Below, one piece after another: positions 6,829 through 13,978 of a stretch of 19,414 bases of DNA. Each line of letters opens with the position of its first letter. The stretch's first letter is position 1. Under the pieces are notes generated by a model. That model was not told the DNA's origin. It saw nothing but the letters and a program-made list of their open reading frames with translations, and did not search any database. Where the stretch lies: positions 149,867 to 169,280 of the forward strand of contig HF998355.1 in assembly GCA_000433735.1 (NCBI GenBank), written 5' to 3'. The position numbers and the translations under genes are program-made. The stretch is from Clostridium sp. CAG:167 (lineage in GTDB: Bacteria > Bacillota > Clostridia > Lachnospirales > Lachnospiraceae).

Positions 6829-8931
6829 TTAACAAAGATGCACTGCCGCAGCGTTCATGTTTTCCGTCGTCTTATACAGCAAATGACCATTTTCTACTTT
6901 CACTTCCGGTGCCACATAGGCGTAGGAGGACAAAATCTGCTGTCCGCAGCCCTCTGGCAGTTTTACATCAATGTACTCCGGCAGTTCACCATGGAAACAA
7001 TGGATCACAACCAGTGCCTGGCCTTTTTCTCCTACTCTTACTACCACCTGGTATCCTTCCGGATGACGGTCACTGGTAAGTTTCTCGCTAACATGATAAG
7101 TTCTTCCTTTCTTAATGATATGGGATATTTCTTTATAAAATGCAATACCCCGGTCAATCACATCCCACTGTTCTTCCGTAAGATGGGTCACATCGCCGGA
7201 CAGGCACATTCTTCCTAGGAAAGTATTAGTAATAGAATAGCCAATGCGCTTTAAGGAGTCTTTCTCCCGGATCACGGCCCAGATCTGGCTTTGGCGTGGC
7301 AGTACAGCCCGGTGAAGATTGGCCGCAATAATCGGGATTTCCTCTGTCTCATGAGCATCTGAGAACGATGCCATAGAACAAAGACTCATCATCAGCGGCT
7401 CCAGTTTATGGCCGCCGGATGCACAGTTTTCCAATATGATCCCCGGCACTTCTTCTTTTACTCTGCGGACAAAATCAACACTGGCCTCCATATTCCGGCG
7501 CAGTCCCTCTCCCAGGGATTCACAGCCGTCACAGCCGATTCCGATGGTGTCGTTGTAATCCATCTTCATATATTCAAAGCCATATTTCTGCAATGTACCG
7601 ATGACTTTTTCTCCCAGATAATCCTGCACCCACGGGTCTGTCATATCCCAGAAGCGTCTGGTATAAGTAGACAACGGCATACCATCCCGTTTCAATAAAT
7701 GGTCTGTATTTTCAAAGGCTCTGGCTCTTGGTCCCACATTATCTATCTCAAACCAGATCCCCGGCTTCATGCCCTTTTCCCGGATCCGTTCTACTGTTTT
7801 TTCCAGTCCCTGGGGAAACAGTGACGGTGAGACATTATAGTCTCCCATACTGACATCCCACGGCACACCGTCTTCTTTGAACCAGCCACAGTCAATGACA
7901 AAATACTCAAATCCCTTGTCTTTAATGGCTTCCAAAATTTCCGAGATATTCTCATCTGACGGATTGCCCCAGGTGGTGCAGTACTCATTAAACACAATCG
8001 GAAGAGACTGTTCGGATTCCGGCACATTTTCCATATATTTTTCTCCGGCGGACACCAGGCGGTGGCACATAAGATCTACATCTCCCTGACACACGGAAAG
8101 GATCGCCTTTGGCGTCTCAAAACTTTCTCCCGGCTGTATCTCTTTCATCCAGTGGCCAAATTCGCGGTCCGCCAGGCCTCCGGTGATGTGCAGTCCATCA
8201 TCCTGTCTGTATACTTCCATCTGCCAGGATGCCTCATGAGCCAGCTGGACACCCCACACGATGTGATTGACAGAATCTTCTACCGCCACAAATGGGAAAT
8301 ATTTCATAACCGGCATAGACCCTCTCTGTCCAAAACGCTCCACACCCACAGACCAGTTGGACCAGCTTGGCTCTAACTGCAGATCCTCTACTGTCTCTGT
8401 TACCAGACGACCCTCATGGCTCCACTTGCTGCGCAGTCTGTGTACCAACAGTGCATCGGTGCCAATTCCTTCCAGAAACGGAGAAATGTCTCCCATCTCA
8501 AAACTGGAAAGCATTTCCAGGCTGACTTTTTTCTCTGCCTTGTTGGTAAAAATATTTTTCATCTCAAAACTGTCTTCCCCGTGATAATAGGTAATGACAT
8601 TTTCCAGTTCATATCCTCTGGCATCCTCAAAATAGGTATGGATCTCCTTGCCACACTCTGTAGCCACTTCCCTTTGGGACTTGTAGTCCATCCGGTTCGC
8701 CGACTCGCCATTTCGCATGGTCTGTCCGTTCCCATAGCAGTTGGGATACATATCTCCTGCGATCTTGACCTGAGCCAGACTGTTGATCCGGTAAAACTTC
8801 CGGTCTAATACCCGGTCTTTCTGCATAGACCAGGGAATCATATAAAATCCTACTCTGTGAAACTCTGTCTCTTCTTCAAATACAAGCAACATATCCCCCA
8901 GATGGTAGGATGAAATCTCTCTGATAGCCAT
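6829..8931 (-). CDS. GH36 alpha-galactosidase
   Basis: A 700-residue retaining glycoside hydrolase that removes terminal alpha-1,6-galactose from raffinose-type sugars, melibiose or galactomannan fragments. The N-terminal beta-sandwich spans about residues 1-290 and the (beta/alpha)8 barrel about 300-620. FNEYCTTWGNPS (314-325) and FVIDCGWFKEDG (344-355) mark early strands. The nucleophile is Asp458 in KMDYND, and the acid/base is Asp525 in SFSDAHE, after ENCASGGHKLEP (501-512). There is no signal peptide, so it is probably cytoplasmic and acts on imported sugar. I chose ATG 8931 because GGAGG lies 8 bases upstream; in-frame ATGs at 8970 and 8973 lack a good ribosome binding site. No sugar transporter or regulator is adjacent. 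The ribosome binding site lies in a long hairpin (see separate entry). Alpha-N-acetylgalactosaminidase activity cannot be excluded. Confidence 0.92.
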   Translation of the reverse strand: MAIREISSYHLGDMLLVFEEETEFHRVGFYMIPWSMQKDRVLDRKFYRINSLAQVKIAGDMYPNCYGNGQTMRNGESANRMDYKSQREVATECGKEIHTYFEDARGYELENVITYYHGEDSFEMKNIFTNKAEKKVSLEMLSSFEMGDISPFLEGIGTDALLVHRLRSKWSHEGRLVTETVEDLQLEPSWSNWSVGVERFGQRGSMPVMKYFPFVAVEDSVNHIVWGVQLAHEASWQMEVYRQDDGLHITGGLADREFGHWMKEIQPGESFETPKAILSVCQGDVDLMCHRLVSAGEKYMENVPESEQSLPIVFNEYCTTWGNPSDENISEILEAIKDKGFEYFVIDCGWFKEDGVPWDVSMGDYNVSPSLFPQGLEKTVERIREKGMKPGIWFEIDNVGPRARAFENTDHLLKRDGMPLSTYTRRFWDMTDPWVQDYLGEKVIGTLQKYGFEYMKMDYNDTIGIGCDGCESLGEGLRRNMEASVDFVRRVKEEVPGIILENCASGGHKLEPLMMSLCSMASFSDAHETEEIPIIAANLHRAVLPRQSQIWAVIREKDSLKRIGYSITNTFLGRMCLSGDVTHLTEEQWDVIDRGIAFYKEISHIIKKGRTYHVSEKLTSDRHPEGYQVVVRVGEKGQALVVIHCFHGELPEYIDVKLPEGCGQQILSSYAYVAPEVKVENGHLLYKTTENMNAAAVHLC

Positions 8932-8936
8932 AAAAA

Positions 8937-8991
8937 ATACCTCCATTTCGTAGTTAATGCCTTTACGCATCATTCTACCAAATGGAGGTAT
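8937..8991 (-). promoter_or_regulatory. Leader hairpin that would bury the alpha-galactosidase ribosome binding site
   Basis: On the minus-strand transcript, ATACCTCCATTT (8991-8980) is the exact complement of AAATGGAGGTAT (8948-8937). The second arm contains the GGAGG ribosome binding site of the gene. Inside, GTAG/CTAC and ATGC/GCAT add further pairs around a 6-base loop, giving one long, nearly continuous hairpin. Translation should therefore be low unless the hairpin is opened. The pairing is seen directly; the regulatory role is inference. Confidence 0.6.
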
Positions 8992-9015
8992 GAATGTCTA
9001 CCTGTCGCAGACCAA

Positions 9016-9021
9016 ATTATA
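9016..9021 (-). promoter_or_regulatory. Possible -10 box for the alpha-galactosidase gene
   Basis: A perfect TATAAT on the minus strand lies just after the stop codon of the ECF S component gene and about 25 bases before the leader hairpin. At 17 bases upstream only CTGAAC is found (3 of 6), so an activator may be needed, or the site is not a promoter. Confidence 0.35.
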
Positions 9022-9032
9022 GGTTTCTATGA

Positions 9033-9569
9033 TTATTTGTTCAGCACATTCATCAGTGGCTTTTTCACTACCAGAATCACCGGAATGGCAATGACAGCAC
9101 CTGTCACGATCTGGATCACATTCCCCGGAACAGACTGGAGTGGTACCAGAAAACTGCCGGTAATAAAGATTTCACCGATGTAATAACCGGCCAGTTTGAT
9201 AGCCAGTGCTGCTACCGTTGCCAGCAGCAATTTCGGGAAGGTAGGTTTTTTATTTACGATCATTCCAAAGACCAATCCCATCAGGCCTACCACAATCAGA
9301 GAAATCGGTGCATAAATCTGCCATGGTGTCACCAGATCTGACAACGCCATTCCCAGACCGCCGCAAAGGGCTCCAACTTTTTTTCCGAAGAAAGCAGCTG
9401 CAAAAAACAATGGTACATTACCTAAGTGTACCAATCCTCCCTGTGCGGGAATGATCTGCACCTGCACAAACATAGTCATAACAAATACCAGCGCTGTAAA
9501 TACTCCGGTCAACGCCACATCCAGAACGGAAAAACGACTTTCCGCTGTTTTTACTTGTAACTCGCTCAT
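9033..9569 (-). CDS. ECF transporter S component (PF07155/HmpT-like), substrate unknown
   Basis: A 178-residue membrane protein of about six helices that would bind a vitamin or similar micronutrient and pair with a shared EcfT-EcfA-EcfA' module, not present here. The family pattern includes LTGVFTALVFVMTMFVQVQI, the loop GGLVHLGNVPLFFAAAFFGKKVGALCGGLGMALSDL (about 45-80), and a charged last helix. The HLGN segment is typical of S components thought to import thiamine precursors or related compounds, but substrate assignment from this alone is not safe. ATG 9569 has GAGGTAG about 7 bases upstream. It sits 115 bases after meso-DAP dehydrogenase, with no strong terminator between, so some read-through is plausible. 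Confidence 0.82.
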   Translation of the reverse strand: MSELQVKTAESRFSVLDVALTGVFTALVFVMTMFVQVQIIPAQGGLVHLGNVPLFFAAAFFGKKVGALCGGLGMALSDLVTPWQIYAPISLIVVGLMGLVFGMIVNKKPTFPKLLLATVAALAIKLAGYYIGEIFITGSFLVPLQSVPGNVIQIVTGAVIAIPVILVVKKPLMNVLNK

Positions 9570-9684
9570 TCTTAAACTACCTCGTTTCTGTTTTTCTTTT
9601 GCTTCCTGTAAGCATTAGCGATATGTTACAACGGATCTGGTTTGTTTGGAATCGCCAGTTTCATTCTTTTTTACCATGCCAGTT
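9570..9684 (-). other. Leader region of the ECF S component gene; no recognised riboswitch
   Basis: A direct repeat GCCAGTTT (plus-strand 9654-9661 and 9678-9685) and a weak TGTAA/TTACA stem are visible. I compared it by eye with TPP, THF and preQ1 aptamer cores and found none. No convincing -35/-10 pair was found. Confidence 0.3.
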
Positions 9685-10665
9685 TTATAGAAGATTCTTT
9701 CTCAGCCATGCCCCATCCTGAGCACTAAGATAAGCCGGTGCAATGTCAAAGACGGTCTTACATCCGGTCTGTCCCTCTTTCTGAAGACGATAAGCTGCTC
9801 TGGCATATGCCACGATCACACAGGATGTAAACTCCGGATTGGAATCCAGTTTCAAACTGTACTCGATCACATGGCTGTTCTCCCGATTCCAGCCTGTTTT
9901 ACCGGAACGAATCACGAAACCGCCGTGTGGAATGCCACTGTGCTCTGCCTTTAACTCTTCTTCACTGATAAAATGAACGGTTGTATCATAATCAGCAAAA
10001 TAGTTTGGCATCGTCTTAATAGTCTCTTCTACCTTCTTTGGATCAGCTCCCTCTTCCAGCACTACAAAACATTCTCTGGTATGCTTCTGTCTGGTAGTAA
10101 GGTCTGGATTTTCACCGTTTCTCACAGACTCCAGCGCAGACTCCACCGGTATAGTATACTGTTTGCCGTCTTTTACTCCTTCTACCCGGCGGATCGCATC
10201 CGAGTGTCCCTGGCTGACGCCTTTGCCCCAGAATGTATAATCCTTGCCCTCCGGAAGGATCGCATTGGCATACATCCGGTTCAATGAGAACATACCCGGA
10301 TCCCAGCCAACCGAAATAATGCCTACATGTCCATTCTTTTTGGCTGCCTCGTCCACATTGGCAAAATGCTCCGGGATTCTTGCGTGGGTATCAAAACTAT
10401 CCACTACATTAAACATCTGTGCATACTTTGGTGTCTGCTCCGGCAGATCGGTAGCACTGCCACCGCAGAGAATCATTACATCAATTTTATCTTTCCACTG
10501 TTCTACTTCATCCACAGAGCAGACCTTGGCACCCTCTGTCAGAATCGTAACTCTTTCCGGTGCTCTTCTTGTAAATACAGCTGCCAGCTCCATGTCCGGA
10601 TTCTGCTTAATGGCACACTCTACGCCGCGTCCCAGGTTTCCATATCCCATAATACCAATCTTCAT
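9685..10665 (-). CDS. ddh: meso-Diaminopimelate dehydrogenase
   Basis: A 326-residue NADPH-dependent enzyme that aminates L-2-amino-6-oxopimelate directly to meso-diaminopimelate, the one-step branch of lysine and peptidoglycan precursor synthesis, in the cytoplasm. The N-terminal Rossmann motif is GYGNLGRGVE (7-16), followed by VFTRR for the NADPH phosphate. Family markers are VVDSFDTHARIPEH, ISVGWDPGMFSLNRMYANAIL, GKGVSQGHSDAIRRVEGV, and HGGFVIRSGKTG. The length equals that of known family members (about 320-326). ATG 10665 follows GGAGG by 8 bases. It has its own consensus promoter, placed right after the MATE stop codon. No other lysine-pathway gene is nearby. Confidence 0.96.
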   Translation of the reverse strand: MKIGIMGYGNLGRGVECAIKQNPDMELAAVFTRRAPERVTILTEGAKVCSVDEVEQWKDKIDVMILCGGSATDLPEQTPKYAQMFNVVDSFDTHARIPEHFANVDEAAKKNGHVGIISVGWDPGMFSLNRMYANAILPEGKDYTFWGKGVSQGHSDAIRRVEGVKDGKQYTIPVESALESVRNGENPDLTTRQKHTRECFVVLEEGADPKKVEETIKTMPNYFADYDTTVHFISEEELKAEHSGIPHGGFVIRSGKTGWNRENSHVIEYSLKLDSNPEFTSCVIVAYARAAYRLQKEGQTGCKTVFDIAPAYLSAQDGAWLRKNLL

Positions 10666-10702
10666 TTTTTAGTCCTCCATTTCATTAAAAAACATCAAGT
10701 TT

Positions 10703-10731
10703 ATTGTACTTTTCTTTCGAAACCATGTCAA
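10703..10731 (-). promoter_or_regulatory. Consensus sigma-A promoter for ddh
   Basis: TTGACA (10731-10726), exactly 17 bases, then TACAAT (10708-10703), about 38 bases before the ddh start. The -35 box directly abuts the stop codon of the MATE gene (10734-10732). Confidence 0.85.
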
Positions 10732-12102
10732 CTACTCTTCATCAATAATACGGCTGACCCAGATACCCTTTTGGATCATGACCAGTCCTACCCCAATCTT
10801 CAGAAGATCCGCCGCCTGTACGATGGCGTATACCACCAGAATAGGAAGATTGGTAAAATAACATAAAGACGCCGCCAGTGACACACTGACCACCCAGGAA
10901 TAAACACTGTCAAAGAAAAAAGTTATCACCGTTTTTCCACCGGACCGGAGGGTAAAGTACAACGCATTTAGCACACCCTGTACCGGGAAAAACACCGCTG
11001 TGATCACGATAAACCATTTTCCATAATTTCTCACTACATCTGTAGTATCATATAATTTCGGGAAAATTCCTGATACTGACACCAGGATCAAAGTGAGGAA
11101 CACACACAGCGCTCCTGAAAACACCATGAGATGTCTGGCATTTTTCTTCGCCTCTTCAAACTTTCCTGCCCCCAGTGTCTGGCCGGACAAAATTCCTACC
11201 GCCGATCCCAGGGATACAAATACTACATTCAGCAGGTTACAGATAGCATTGGATATGTTTAAACCGGCTACTACTTCCAGCCCCCGGATGGAATAACACT
11301 GGGTCAGTACCGCAATACCAGCAGCCCAAAGCAGTTCATTAAAGAAAATAGGGAGTCCTTTCCGTATAATCTTTCCTGCTGCATTCACAGGCACTTTTAA
11401 TGTTTTATATACTCCCTGTAAAAAGACATGCTTGTCACTTCTTTTATGTGCCCAGATCACCACTACCAACAGTTCAGTGATGCGGGCCATCACTGTGGCG
11501 ATGGCAGCTCCACGCACTCCCAGTACCGGCATGCCAAGTTTGCCATAGATCAGAATATAGTTCATAACAATATCCACAACCACCGAAATCACACCGGCCA
11601 CCATAGGCTTGAAACTGTCTCCTGTTTCCCGCAGGGAACTGGCGTATACCTGGGTAATAGCAAATGGTATGATAGTAAGAAGCATGATCTGCAAGTACTG
11701 CATGCCAAACTCCAAGGTGCCTGCACTGTCCATACCTGCACTTTCTCCCCGAAGGTACAGCTGGATCAGCGGGGCAGCAAGAGCAGATAGCACAATGCCA
11801 CCTAAAATAGCGCAAAAAGCACCAATCCACAGTTTGAGCCGGAAAGTGTTGCGCACTCCCTCCATATCACCTTTTCCGTAGTACTGGGCTCCATAGATTC
11901 CCGGCCCGGATAATCCACCAAAGACCGCCAGACTCAGCACAAAAAACAGCTGTCCTACGATAGACACTCCTGTCATGGCCTCTGTTCCCAGACTTCCTAC
12001 CATGACATTGTCCACCAGGCTGACCATATTGGTAATACCATTCTGGATCATCATAGGAACCGCCAGGGTAAGTGCTCTTTTGTATATTTTTTTATTCATC
12101 AT
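10732..12102 (-). CDS. MATE-family multidrug/sodium efflux transporter
   Basis: A 456-residue protein with 12 predicted helices in two related halves, exporting cationic drugs or metabolites in exchange for sodium or protons. The N terminus is typical: ALTLAVPMMIQNGITNMVSLVDNVMVGSLGTEAMTGVSIVGQL. The second half repeats it, starting with IRKGLPIFFNELLWAAGIAVLTQCYSIRG and including SLGSAVGILSGQTLGAGKFEEAKKNARHL. The start is ATG ATG at 12102/12099 with AAAGGA about 10 bases upstream. It has its own promoter and no adjacent regulator gene. Substrate cannot be inferred; the MATE call is firm. Confidence 0.94.
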   Translation of the reverse strand: MMNKKIYKRALTLAVPMMIQNGITNMVSLVDNVMVGSLGTEAMTGVSIVGQLFFVLSLAVFGGLSGPGIYGAQYYGKGDMEGVRNTFRLKLWIGAFCAILGGIVLSALAAPLIQLYLRGESAGMDSAGTLEFGMQYLQIMLLTIIPFAITQVYASSLRETGDSFKPMVAGVISVVVDIVMNYILIYGKLGMPVLGVRGAAIATVMARITELLVVVIWAHKRSDKHVFLQGVYKTLKVPVNAAGKIIRKGLPIFFNELLWAAGIAVLTQCYSIRGLEVVAGLNISNAICNLLNVVFVSLGSAVGILSGQTLGAGKFEEAKKNARHLMVFSGALCVFLTLILVSVSGIFPKLYDTTDVVRNYGKWFIVITAVFFPVQGVLNALYFTLRSGGKTVITFFFDSVYSWVVSVSLAASLCYFTNLPILVVYAIVQAADLLKIGVGLVMIQKGIWVSRIIDEE

Positions 12103-12141
12103 TTTTCTGCATTTCCTTTCACTTTCAAAATAACAAACTTA

Positions 12142-12170
12142 CTTATATCATATTACTTAAACAAGTTCAA
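12142..12170 (-). promoter_or_regulatory. Sigma-A promoter with extended -10 for the MATE gene
   Basis: TTGAAC (12170-12165), 17 bases, TATAAG (12147-12142), with TG one base before the -10 box. It begins directly after the T-tract of the rny terminator, so the terminator hairpins are not part of the MATE transcript. Confidence 0.7.
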
Positions 12171-12236
12171 CAAAAAAACTTTCTCCTGCCGTAAAAAAGA
12201 GAAAGTACCGAAATTCAATAATCTCGATACTCTCTC
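12171..12236 (-). terminator. Two overlapping, mutually exclusive terminator hairpins after rny
   Basis: On the minus strand, GAGAGAGTA (12236 side) pairs with TACTTTCTC (ending 12199) and is followed by TTTTTT (12198-12193). The same ACTTTCTC (12206-12199) also pairs exactly with GAGAAAGT (12185-12178), followed by TTTTTTT (12177-12171). Either hairpin could terminate, but not both at once, because they share one arm. Confidence 0.8.
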
Positions 12237-12259
12237 TGATTTTTTTAATAAACTATGCT

Positions 12260-13831
12260 CTATTTAGCATAGTCGACTACTCTGGATTCGCGAATCACAT
12301 TTACCTTAATCTGACCAGGGTACTGCAATTCCGCTTCGATCTGCTTGGACAGATCTCTGGCAAGTAATACCATCTCATCATCATTGATCTGATCCGGTGT
12401 TACCATCACTCGAACCTCTCTACCTGCCTGAATAGCAAAAGACTTATCGACTCCTTTAAAGCCGTTAGCAATATCTTCTAATTGCTTTAATCGATTCGTA
12501 TATGTTTCTAGAGTCTCTCTACGTGCTCCCGGACGAGCTGCTGAAATCGCATCAGCCGCCTGAACAAGTACTGCAATCATACTTTCGGCACCTACATCTC
12601 CATGGTGTGCCTCCACTGCATTGATAACAAGAGCGGACTCCTTAAACTTACGACATAATTCAGCTCCTAACTGAATGTGAGAACCTTCCATATCGTGGTC
12701 TACGGATTTACCAATGTCATGAAGCAGTCCGGCTCTCTTGGCCAGACGGACATCTTCTCCCACTTCACCAGCCAGCAGGCCGGTAAGGTGTGCCACTTCA
12801 ATGGAATGCTGCAATGCATTCTGTCCATAACTGGTACGGAACTTCATCCGTCCCAGCAGTCGGATCAATTCTGGATGGATGCCGTGAACACCCACTTCCA
12901 GTGCAGCTGCTTCTCCTTCCTCGCGGATCATGGTCTCAACCTCTTTGCGGGCTTTCTCAACCATCTCCTCAATCCTGGCCGGATGGATTCTTCCGTCCAC
13001 GATCAGTTTTTCCAATGCAATTCTGGCAATCTCTCTTCGAATCGGATCAAATCCTGATAAAATAACTGCTTCAGGTGTATCATCAATAATCAAATCAATA
13101 CCTGTCAGGTTCTCAAGAGTACGGATATTTCGTCCCTCTCTACCAATGATTCTTCCCTTCATCTCATCACTTGGAAGCGGCACAACGGAAATCGTTGTCT
13201 CGGATACATGGTCTGCCGCACATTTCTGAATGGCATTTACCACGATCTCTTTGGCCTTCTTGTCAGCCTCATCTTTGGCCTGACGCTCCAAGTCCTTTAC
13301 CAAAACTGCAGTCTCATGTTTTACATCCTCTTCTACAGTCTTTAATAAGTATTCCTTTGCTTGTTCAGTAGTGAGATTAGAAATCTTTTCAAGTTCACGC
13401 AAATGACTCTGGCGCAGTTCCTCTACACGCTGCTTCTCTTTCTCAAAGTTTGCTTCCTTAGAACTTAATTTTGATTCCCTTTTCTCGAGTGCATCCAGTT
13501 TTTTGTCTAAAGTCTCTTCTTTACTCAACACACGTTTCTCATAGCGTTGAACCTCAGCTCTGCGTTCCTTGGTCTCTTTATCGAGATCATTTTTGGCCTT
13601 CATATTCTCCTCTTTGGCCTCCAGCAGTGCCTCGCGCTTCTTTGTCTCAGCTGTCTTCAGTGCATCATCAATGATCTCGCGTGCCTTCTCCTCTGCACTT
13701 CCAACCTTTGCCTCGCTTACCTTAATATGGTAATTGATCGCGGTCTTCCACGCAATGAGGGCAGCTACACCGATCAACACAACAACTGCTACAGCGGCTA
13801 TAATTACATGTGATAACTGTAACTCTAGCAC
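12260..13831 (-). CDS. rny: Ribonuclease Y
   Basis: A 523-residue membrane-anchored endoribonuclease that starts decay of many mRNAs in Firmicutes. Order: one transmembrane helix (residues about 8-27), a long charged coiled coil (about 35-200), a KH RNA-binding domain with GRIIGREGRNIR (227-238), and an HD metal-dependent nuclease domain with NALQHSIEVAHL (338-349) and the HD pair His371-Asp372 in LLHDIGKS. B. subtilis RNase Y has 520 residues, so it is full length. I chose GTG 13831 because AAGGAGG lies 8 bases before it; the in-frame GTG at 13840 overlaps that ribosome binding site. It has its own strong promoter and a terminator, so it is probably monocistronic. Confidence 0.96.
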   Translation of the reverse strand: MLELQLSHVIIAAVAVVVLIGVAALIAWKTAINYHIKVSEAKVGSAEEKAREIIDDALKTAETKKREALLEAKEENMKAKNDLDKETKERRAEVQRYEKRVLSKEETLDKKLDALEKRESKLSSKEANFEKEKQRVEELRQSHLRELEKISNLTTEQAKEYLLKTVEEDVKHETAVLVKDLERQAKDEADKKAKEIVVNAIQKCAADHVSETTISVVPLPSDEMKGRIIGREGRNIRTLENLTGIDLIIDDTPEAVILSGFDPIRREIARIALEKLIVDGRIHPARIEEMVEKARKEVETMIREEGEAAALEVGVHGIHPELIRLLGRMKFRTSYGQNALQHSIEVAHLTGLLAGEVGEDVRLAKRAGLLHDIGKSVDHDMEGSHIQLGAELCRKFKESALVINAVEAHHGDVGAESMIAVLVQAADAISAARPGARRETLETYTNRLKQLEDIANGFKGVDKSFAIQAGREVRVMVTPDQINDDEMVLLARDLSKQIEAELQYPGQIKVNVIRESRVVDYAK

Positions 13832-13896
13832 CAGGTGCACCTCCTTATTCTGTTTACCTTATCACACGAAAAATTCGTATAATAACGGCACGTACT

Positions 13897-13925
13897 ATTT
13901 TACACAGAAATAAGGAAAATGTCAA
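13897..13925 (-). promoter_or_regulatory. Consensus sigma-A promoter for rny
   Basis: TTGACA (13925-13920), 17 bases, TAAAAT (13902-13897). The leader of about 60 bases holds a small ACGAA/TTCGT hairpin. The gap back to cstA (13926-13978) holds no convincing terminator. Confidence 0.85.
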
Positions 13926-13978
13926 GTTAGTCATGGCTAAAAATATCAATCTTCCCGACTTTTTTTATGGTGTTTTTC

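Noticed and set aside
9570..9684. TPP, THF or preQ1 riboswitch before the ECF S component
   Set aside because: A GATC-like and a CCAG-like stretch recall aptamer fragments, but the ordered conserved blocks are missing.
12171..12236. Attenuator regulating the MATE gene
   Set aside because: The MATE promoter (12142-12170) lies downstream of the hairpins, so they are not in its own transcript.
13841..13896. ACGAA/TTCGT stem in the rny leader as a regulatory hairpin
   Set aside because: Only five pairs with a tiny loop; nothing else supports a function.
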